A stretch of 64,000 nucleotides of DNA from positions 11,437,001 through 11,501,000 of the forward strand of contig WPIO01000005.1 in the NCBI GenBank assembly GCA_009760855.2, written 5' to 3'. The translations under genes were made by a program, and so were the position numbers. Shown here in pieces: positions 56,710 through 64,000 of the stretch (position 1 is its first letter; every line of letters starts with the position of its first letter). The notes under the pieces are model-generated. The model saw nothing but the letters and a program-made list of their open reading frames with translations, was not told where the DNA came from and did not search any database. The DNA comes from Cristatella mucedo (Eukaryota > Bryozoa > Phylactolaemata > Cristatellidae).

Positions 56710-56880
56710 ATGCTAGCTGATTTAACGGCCTCTTTTGTAAAGCGACAGGAGAGCCTTTGCGGCTATCACTACCGCTTGCAGCGGTAATAAAGGAGCGCCC
56801 ACCACAGGATTCGAACCTACGACCTCGGGACCGAGGTCATGAAAAGCAACCGCCTTACCTAGTGTGCCGTCACGGCTCAC
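56710..56880 (-). repeat. SINE family 2 copy, best-preserved head
   Basis: Reverse complement: GACGGCACACTAGGTAAGGC (A-box region), GTCGTAGGTTCGAATCCTG (B box), GTGGGCGCTCCTTTATTACC, TGCAAGCGGTAGTGATAGCC, then AGGCCGTTAAATCAGCTAGC. Confidence 0.8.
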
Positions 56881-58339
56881 CAATGCGTGAACCAGCGAAA
56901 ATGGTGCTTGCAAGCGGCTCAGCGCTGCGATCAGTGCCGTCTCCAGCACACATCCGTCCCTCCCCCCCCCCCCCCCCGCTAAGAAGAGTGCACAGCGCTG
57001 TCTCGTGTCTTATTCGGCCTTGCTGGGGAGGCGGTCTATCATATCGCTGGGGGCTGGTAGGAGACATGCAGCTCCACTTTCTAGTTAGGATGCTAGCTCG
57101 CGCTTTGCTGTTGAATGTACGACGTTTGCTCCTAGGGCCCACTCAAGTGCGGGTAGTCCTAGCTGCATCGATGCAGCTGACCGGTTTCGCTGCCGGGTCG
57201 TGCCTCGGCCCCGTGCCCTCTTAAGCTTTGCCTCGACGGTCGAACCTACGAGCTCAGCCCGCAGAGGCATTAGGGTAAGCGGGCTTCAATTTGAGCGTAT
57301 GCGATTCGGGCTGATAAAATGGCAGACATGTCAAACGGCAGCAACGGCAATCGCTGTTGCTATGTTATGCCATGCACCGCCAGCCGGAGCACTGAGCAAA
57401 TCGTAAGCACGCGCTGTCGCGGCGAGCCTCGATTGAGGCTGCTACCTCAGCGCGGGCCACCCGTCATTGTTTTCAACGATCGCTGGCACTTCACGCAAGT
57501 TCCGATCGTTCGCTTAGGTTAGCGTTCCCTACGCAACTCTTAGCCAAAACTTCGACTCGTATGTTGCACGTTGCTAACGACAAGCTTCCAATGTCTAGAA
57601 CGGTCACTCCGGTCCCGGCGAGGTGGACAGCAAAGGAAGAATAAAGTAGCGAGAAAAGAGAAAGAAGGCGGGACGGTCTAAAAGCGCCTTTGCCCCGACG
57701 CGAGCAGCCGAAGCCGCAGCTTGCAAGCGAGAGCGAGGTACCGTCTGGTGGTCAGCCATTCTGCCCCGTACTCATCTAAAGCTATGGTTAGTTGCATGGC
57801 GGGGCAGGTAAACAGCAGTCGTCAGCATTCCACTGTAGTAAGGTATTACTATAACAAAGGTTTCCAATTGGCCACATTATACGAGTGTGAGCCAATGCAG
57901 CAGCCCGCTTCTTCCAGTCGGAAGAGACGATGAGTGACTTCAGGAGGCGAACAGGGCAAAGTCGGCGGCGCAGCGCAACAGCCTAGTCGCCGGCCACATG
58001 ACTTCTACGGAGGAGTTATCCGCTCCTGTACGTAGAGGGCTACGCTTAGCTTTGGCCTCTGCCACTCCGTATCAGGGCTGAAGGGTCTCTTGGCGAGTTC
58101 CGTCCGGAGATCTACGTAGGCAGTAAAGCTGGCGATGGCCAGCGGGAGAACCGCTGCTCGGAGCGTATGCAGTCACGTGGCCAACTCCAAAACTAACAGC
58201 ACCACTCAAGAGCGTGCGAGACGAGTCACGGAGTTGCAAGGCATGAGTCAGTAGGTACCCACTTTGTAATTTCAATAGCAGTCAGTGTCGGTCGACAGTG
58301 GTGACCTCTTGCACACTACGGCAAGCTAAAATGTGCAAC
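56881..58339. other. Spacer upstream of the gene
   Basis: A C-run at 56966-56979; otherwise no recognised gene or repeat. Confidence 0.4.
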
Positions 58340-58958
58340 GCAGCTGTGTCTGTAACTCCACAAAGCCACACAGACTGAGTGACTGCTACGCTGGAGATTT
58401 TTCTAAAGCTTACCAAAAACATAAGCGGCTTTCAGTACGCATGTGGTAGCCAAAATACTTCATTTCACGCAATAAAGAGAACGTATAAATAATACGAAAA
58501 TATAGCAAAGTCAGAAGGGCAGTTGATGCAGTGAGTAGAATGGAAGTAGAATCTCGGGACAGCATGAAAAGGATGTACCATAGTCGGCAGCGGCAGAGTA
58601 CATGCCGCTGGGTAAGAATTGTGGAAGTGAGTTTTGCAGTCTAGAAATTGGAGAGCAAAAGCTTTTGTCGCCAATGGTCTTTAAGCGTGGGATTAAAACA
58701 GCTAATTTATTGTCATGGAGGACTTGAGGGCACAAGGACGACGCTGAAACTGGTGCAGCGATTCAAGCTAGGTCTGAAGGAGAAAAGCCGTGGCGGGCTT
58801 TATGGGCCAGCGTAAGAACTTAAACTCCGTATCCGTTGATCAACCGGAAGCCATTGAAGCTCCTTTAGCAAAGGAGACACATTTTCAAAACTCTGAAATT
58901 TGTAACTAGCCTTGCAGCCATGTTCATCACCAGCTGCAGTGGCCTAGTGCCAATACTT
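58340..58958 (-). mobile_element. LINE family B, 3' portion
   Basis: GTCTGTAACTCCACAAAGCC, TTCAGTACGCATGTGGTAGC and CAGCTGCAGTGGCCTAGTGC. The reverse strand codes DNKLAVLIPRLKTIGDKSFC with broken frames. Confidence 0.88.
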
Positions 58959-58962
58959 GTGC

Positions 58963-59035
58963 CCGAGTCTTAGCCTAGTGGTAAAGGACTCGCTTTCGAC
59001 CACCCAGCTCATTGGTTCGAGTCCTGCAGCAGGCA
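58963..59035 (+). repeat. tRNA-like sequence, probably a third SINE head
   Basis: Pol III A box (TTAGCCTAGTGGTAAAGG) and B box (TTGGTTCGAGTCC) with tRNA-like spacing. The acceptor and anticodon stems do not pair well, so a functional tRNA is unlikely. Confidence 0.5.
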
Positions 59036-60169
59036 ATACTTCATTGTACGATAACGTAATGTAGTGGCTTCAACGTGCGTACAGAACTTGACCACAAATG
59101 TTGCGGTCGTGATGGCACTCGTCAAAGCGGACGCGCGACGAATATTTGGCTAAGCTTGAACCTTGGCTATCACTGCTAGCGACTTGTAGGTGCACCACTC
59201 ATGGACGCAGGTATGCCGGCGGTATCTGAATACGACAGCAATGGAGAGCGTTCACGCCTTAAGATAACAAGCCCGCATCCGTAGCGTGGTGAAGTCTATT
59301 CGATGGCGACGGAGGCTTGCAAGCGTCCAGAATCATCCATGGCGCAGAGTCATCGCAGGGCGACCAGAGCGCCTCTGAACTGCCTAACCCTTAGAGTTCT
59401 GGCGATTCTGAATTATGGCTTCCTAGCACTACTCCATCTGCCTCCAGGATGCCCAGTTTTAAGAGGCAAACGACGAAACAGGGTTAGTTAGAAAATAGTG
59501 CACTCATAACTCGTGGCGCACTCGCGGAAGCCCGTGAGAGCGTCTCGATTGAACAGGCAACCCTGGAAAGCAGGTAAGCTAAGTGCAAGCGAGTCGCAGA
59601 CGGGAGAGTAGCGAAAAGTTGGCGATGAATAGGAACGGGAAAATAGGCGCCGGGACTGGCAGCGGAAGTCACCGAAGCATCGCCGAGAGCAAGCGATGGC
59701 TTTACACCTTGAGCCTTAAGGACTGAAAGACCAGTGGTCAGCACGCTTTCGTCAATAGAAAGAAATCGAAGCAGGTGTTTGAGAAGATCTGATGGCACGA
59801 CTGAGCTAATGTCGTAGGTGATCCTAAGCAGTATCCGGAATAGCCTATTGTGCGAGCAGTTCTTTAAGGTAAATCTGGAAGTCACCCTGGTTAACCACGC
59901 ATTAAAAGGTTTCCACAGGCCGCGATGTTTGAGGCTAACTAAAATTCGAATTGTGCCTTGCTAAGAAGCATAGATTAGTAGGCGTACAGCATGGCGTGCT
60001 CAGTAACTGTGTTTTGACGCACAGCGACCGTATTTAAATTGTCATTGCAGTCCTCGCACAAATGAGCTGAGCTGCAGGGGCTGTAACGAGTAGCCAATAG
60101 GCGGACAGTGCAGCCAAACACTGTGCTTCTTCGCTCTACGGCCAACGCACGTCATCTCTGCGGTCCTCA
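59036..60169. other. Spacer, nothing recognised
   Basis: An open frame at 59484-59885 (minus) has no identifiable domain. Confidence 0.4.
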
Positions 60170-61782
60170 CTGGCAAACCAACTTGGCTCAGCCATAACCG
60201 AGATGTTTAATGCTTCTCTGGAAAAAGGAATTGCACCCGAGTCCTACAAATCGGCCATCGTTAGACCGATGCTCAAAAAGCCTGGACTAGATACGGAGAT
60301 GTTTGCAAACTATCGCCCAGTTTCCCTACGTCTTTTTGTCAAAGATTCTTGAAAAAATTGTCGCTAAGCAGCTGGTAGTACATATTGAAAAGAATTAAAT
60401 GTCTGAATATTTTCAATCGCTGTTTAAGCGATAGCAATCCACTGAAACTGCGTTCCTCCGAGTAACTAACGGTAGCCTATGCAGCAGCGATGACGGAAAT
60501 TTTACTGCCATAGCGCTGCTAGATCTATCAGCTGCCTTTGACATCATTGATCATGACGTCCTACTTGAACGAATGAGAACAACGATTGGTCTAGCAGACA
60601 AGGCACTGGTGTGGTTTAAACCGTACATGTCTGATCGAGTTCAATCCGTGTCGTGTGGGGGGTCAGGTCTCACCTACGAGACCAGTCACCTGTGGAATCC
60701 CTCAAGGGTCCGTCTGAGGTCCATTGCCATTCTTCATTTATAATCAACCTCTGGGGAATGTAATTAAGGTCCATGAAATATGATATCACTTTTATGCTGA
60801 AGATAATTAGCTGTATTTGTATTTCAAACCACCGGAATCTGCTGCAGCAAATGGTAAACTTAATGCTTGCATTGCCGACATACGATCCTGGATGTAGGCA
60901 AATTCCGTTAAATTAAACGACAAAAAACTAAAATGCTGCTCATTGGATACCCTAAGAGTGTGGCTTGAATAGAAGGCTATGCTCTTCTAATAAGTGCTGT
61001 TGTGTGACCATCACCATGTGCTTGAAATTTAGGTGTCTTCTTCGACAGTTGCCTAAATTTTTAAAGCTTCGTTATGAAGACTGCCTCTACAGCTAGACAT
61101 CGCGCCCGATCCCTATCTAAGATTAGGAGCTGTCTTCCACGGTGGTTTGCAAAAAACTTAACTAACTCCATGGTTTTGTCTCGGATAGATTCTTAATGTA
61201 ATTCCTTTTTGGCTGGGCTACGAAAAAAGCCACTAGGCCACTGCAGCTGGCAATGAATCTTGTTGAAAGGCTAGTTTGCAAATCCCAGAGGTTTGACCAT
61301 GTGTCTCCTTTGCTAAAAAAAAGCTCGGATGGCTGATCGACGGATATAGAGCAAAGTTCTTACGCTGACCCACAAGGTCCGCCACTGCTTGGCTCCTTCA
61401 TACCTAGCTGAACAGCTGCACCAGTTTCAGCCTCCTCGTGCCCTCATGTCCTGTGTGGACAATAAATTAGCTGTTCCATTCCTCCGCTTGAAGACCGTTG
61501 GCGATAGAACCTTTTGCTCTGCAAGTCTGAGACTTCCGGGGAATTTCCGTCCACTATTCGCATGGTACGAACAATACCCTCCTGCTGCCGACTGTCTGCC
61601 GCACATTATTTCCCACCGTCCTGAGCTGCTGCTTCCACGTTACTCATTATCTCACTGCTCTCCTGACTTAGTTATGCTTCTCACTTTCTCTGTGTTGCGT
61701 GAGATGAAGTCTGTTGGCTACCGAATGCGTACCGAAAGCCGCATAGGCTGTGAGTGCACTATACAAAGCTCTCCTGCGAGCA
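60170..61782 (+). mobile_element. LINE family B, longest copy (dead)
   Basis: Codes relics of [53 protein letters not shown] and the C-terminal APSYLAEQLHQFQPPRALMS to CLPHII. The catalytic motif reads YAED, and stops and frameshifts are frequent. It ends near CTCTCCTGCGA without the last part of the 3' UTR. Confidence 0.88.
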
Positions 61783-62560
61783 CCTTAACCACTCTATCGC
61801 GAAAGCAGCAGACAAGCCGAAGCCGTGTACCATGCAAGGAGCTCGTGCTCCAACAGTCGAGCTGCGCTCAGCTCTAGGCTTTTGAGCCTCGTGAGAGCTG
61901 CTGCGGGCCGCGGCTGCGTCCGAGAGCCTGTGACCTTCCCTCGCGTCGTCGTCGAGTAATTTCTCTGCGCCATGGAAATGGACTTCGCATTGTAAGGTAT
62001 AGGCACTCTTCATTGCTGCCGCGATCAGCTGAATGTGAATCTAGGACTAATCCAAGGCTCGGGGCATCGTCAGTACACGTCGCTCGTTGGCTGAGACTGG
62101 CGTCGCTATGAACGCTGCGTACGCGGCGACAGCTCTGTCCTGACGCGGACCCCACCGCACCCCGATTTTGTGTACCGCCGGTTCGCGCGAGTGGCCGCTG
62201 ACAGGTTTCTGTAGTGCGGCTGCTTCCAGCTCTTCTCTCGCTCATCGATGAGTCCATACCTGAAAGGAGTACACCGCTACTCTCTATTAAGACCAGTAGC
62301 TAATACGACCGTGCGACAATAGTACCGGAGTCCAAACTTGCATGGGTGTCGCGTGACCCGCTCCCGCAGCTGCGGGCGCTTTCGGAATGGCAGCTGAACT
62401 CTTTGCAGTTACCAGCTAGCCCTGCAGCTGCAAATTGAGCCATTAAAATACGTCACAATTTAAATAAAGTGTCACTGAATGCAGTCCTCACATAATTCGG
62501 CAACCTTTACGCTAGCACAGACGCTTCCAGATGACCATCCTAGCGTGCGGCGTAGCCCAC
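61783..62560. other. Spacer, unassigned
   Basis: Open frames at 61759-62257 (minus) lack recognisable domains. Confidence 0.4.
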
Positions 62561-64000
62561 TTATTTGTCTAAATGGAGGTCAGTGAAGCCGCCGCGGCTA
62601 GGCAGGCGGCGGCTCGGTTCCAGTGGTCCCTGAGTTGCGTCTGGACTCGGCGCGCAGCGGTCAGACTCGAGCCCGATGTTGAGGCGTGGGCGGCTCTGTT
62701 GCACGCGCATGCCGAAGCCCGCGCACGCCTTCAACTCTGTGCGACCGGCCGTGGCCTCACGACCCTGGGCTAACCCGCCTTGCCTCGGTGAGTATGCTGC
62801 CGAGTTCTTGAATCCTACCGCAAATGGTCCAGAAGCTTCTACGTTGGCTCGACGCGTTGACCGCTAGCCCCCCCCCCCCGCAGCGCGGCCTTCCCTCGCA
62901 CGTATGAATTACCGCGATGCAGAAGTGGCGACCTACGTTCACGCTAGACGGCAGTACGGCGCCCTCTGTCGCGCGAATCAATCGCGTAATGGAGTAGTGG
63001 TCACGTTCGGTCCCATCGCCTCCCTCTCGAGAGAGATTATGAGGAGTTCCGACCGGAAGGTTACTGTCGTAAAAGTAAAGGTTGGCTGCTTCGACGGCTC
63101 TGTTTATATCGCTGCACAAGGTCCTTATAGAGGCTGTATCGCCCTGCGTGCTGCGAGTAATTGAAGTGGCGGCGCGCTACGCCAGTCAGAGTATGACTGA
63201 CGATATCATTCGCGGTTTGTGAATTATAGCTGCTTGGAACCGCTTATGAGACGGTCCACAATTAGGCAGCATACAGGCTAGAGCCGTCTAGGAGAAAGTT
63301 AGCTGTGCGCTCCAGCAGTCGGTCGGAGTTGAGCGCTAAGCTTTGAGGCAGGCACGAGCCCGACGCCGAGTCTCCCCGGCTGGCTACGGCTGCCGGTCGA
63401 ATCCCCAGTTCGAAAGTTTGAGCGCTTAGCTGTGCACCTATCAAGAAACAAATGACCCGGCAGTAACTGACCGGCCGGCCGGTCGGTCGCGCATTGCATG
63501 CGAGCAGCGTTTATGCGGCGCTTTGCTTCGCGTCCGCCTGCCTCACGCCGGTCTACATGGGTCACCCGGCGGCCGCACCAGTCTACACCGCGGGCTCTGC
63601 ATGCACGCGCAATGCGATGCGGTCTTGGGTGGGTATTTACCCCACCCCACCCACCCCGCCCCGTCGGTGGAGGGGAAGGTCGCGGAGCGAGCCGACGTGC
63701 GAGCGCGCGCGCGCACCGCCGCCGCCGCCCGCTGGCTGGTGGAGGGCGGTCGCCGCCAGCGGTTGCGGTTCCTGCGGCGTAGCGGCGGCCGCGCCAGCGG
63801 GCGCGTCGCTCCTACTAAAACGCGAGCGTGCGAGCGTGCACGCGGATCTCGGCGGTGAGACGTCCCTTCAGCTCGCGAGAACAGCAGCGCCGCCGCTCGA
63901 GCTTTCGCGATTTTAGGCGCCGCGACGCCTGCATCGCCTCAAGTCGTTTGCCCTCTCGTCTCCGTCTGGGCAGCCAGATTGCCCAACCACCTCCCGGAAG
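62561..64000. promoter_or_regulatory. Second GC/CpG-rich block at the window edge
   Basis: Strongly CG-rich, especially 63480-63900, with overlapping compositional frames on both strands and a C-run at 62869-62879. It may be the CpG-rich 5' region of a neighbouring gene beyond the window; no exon can be supported. Confidence 0.35.

Noticed and set aside
57200-57406. ATG-initiated frame MADMSNGSNG at 57319
   Set aside because: Short, with no domain, repeat or splice support.
58963-59035. Candidate tRNA gene
   Set aside because: A and B boxes are present, but the acceptor and anticodon stems do not pair, so a SINE head is more likely.
63494-63916. Long plus-strand frames at the window edge
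   Set aside because: Three overlapping frames are open at once in GC-rich DNA; no domain or consistent splice context.
1-64000. CRISPR arrays, prokaryotic operons, rRNA genes
   Set aside because: No regularly spaced direct repeats with unique spacers, no compact co-oriented genes and no rRNA sequence were seen; the DNA is eukaryotic.

Overview
The window is animal nuclear DNA, almost certainly from an invertebrate. It holds one large intron-rich gene on the minus strand. The rest is dense in non-LTR retrotransposon (LINE) remnants, tRNA-derived SINEs and microsatellites, with at least one LTR element. There are no bacterial operons or ribosome-binding sites. The L2/CR1-like LINEs and tRNA-SINEs would fit a chelicerate such as a tick, but also several other invertebrate groups, and I cannot settle the species from sequence alone.

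The gene. Eleven coding exons can be chained on the minus strand from 56135 down to 11818. Every intron has a GT donor and an AG acceptor, and all phases match. They encode a complete 586-residue acyl-CoA synthetase of the 4-coumarate:CoA ligase / luciferase-like (ANL) family. All core motifs are present: the ATP-binding loop, the GFGMSE motif, the TGD motif, the hinge and the C-terminal catalytic lysine. The protein has an Arg/Ala-rich N-terminus with no acidic residue until position 66, and it ends KLK. This suggests mitochondrial import rather than the PTS1 peroxisomal routing usual among its luciferase-like relatives. Exon 1 lies in a CpG-rich block (about 55.0-56.5 kb) that also contains a perfect 32-bp palindrome.

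The repeats. LINE family A is L2-like, with a 3' stem-loop and an (ATT)n tail; it is present as more than a dozen copies or tails. The best copies are at 16.3-18.4 kb and 46.0-46.9 kb. LINE family B is a second related family, with copies at about 6.0, 22.8, 38.8, 43.6, 54.4, 58.3 and 60.2 kb. A third family (C) is seen in fragments. SINE family 1 has a tRNA-like head with Pol III A and B boxes, and its 3' tail matches the hairpin tail of LINE A, so LINE A is its probable mobilising partner. Three SINE 1 copies sit inside LINE copies, and one LINE A copy sits inside another. SINE family 2 has a different tail and is present as three minus-strand copies plus a tail. A Gag-like reading frame with heptad repeats lies at 21.45-22.7 kb. 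A hexapeptide-repeat reading frame followed by a purine tract and a 314-bp LTR (TGTAGT...ACTACA) lies at 7.6-8.6 kb.

Layout: 1-11.8 kb, repeats downstream of the gene; 11.8-56.1 kb, the gene with repeat-filled introns; 56.1-62.5 kb, repeats upstream of the gene; 62.5-64 kb, a second very GC-rich block that may be the start of another gene but has no coding region I can support.
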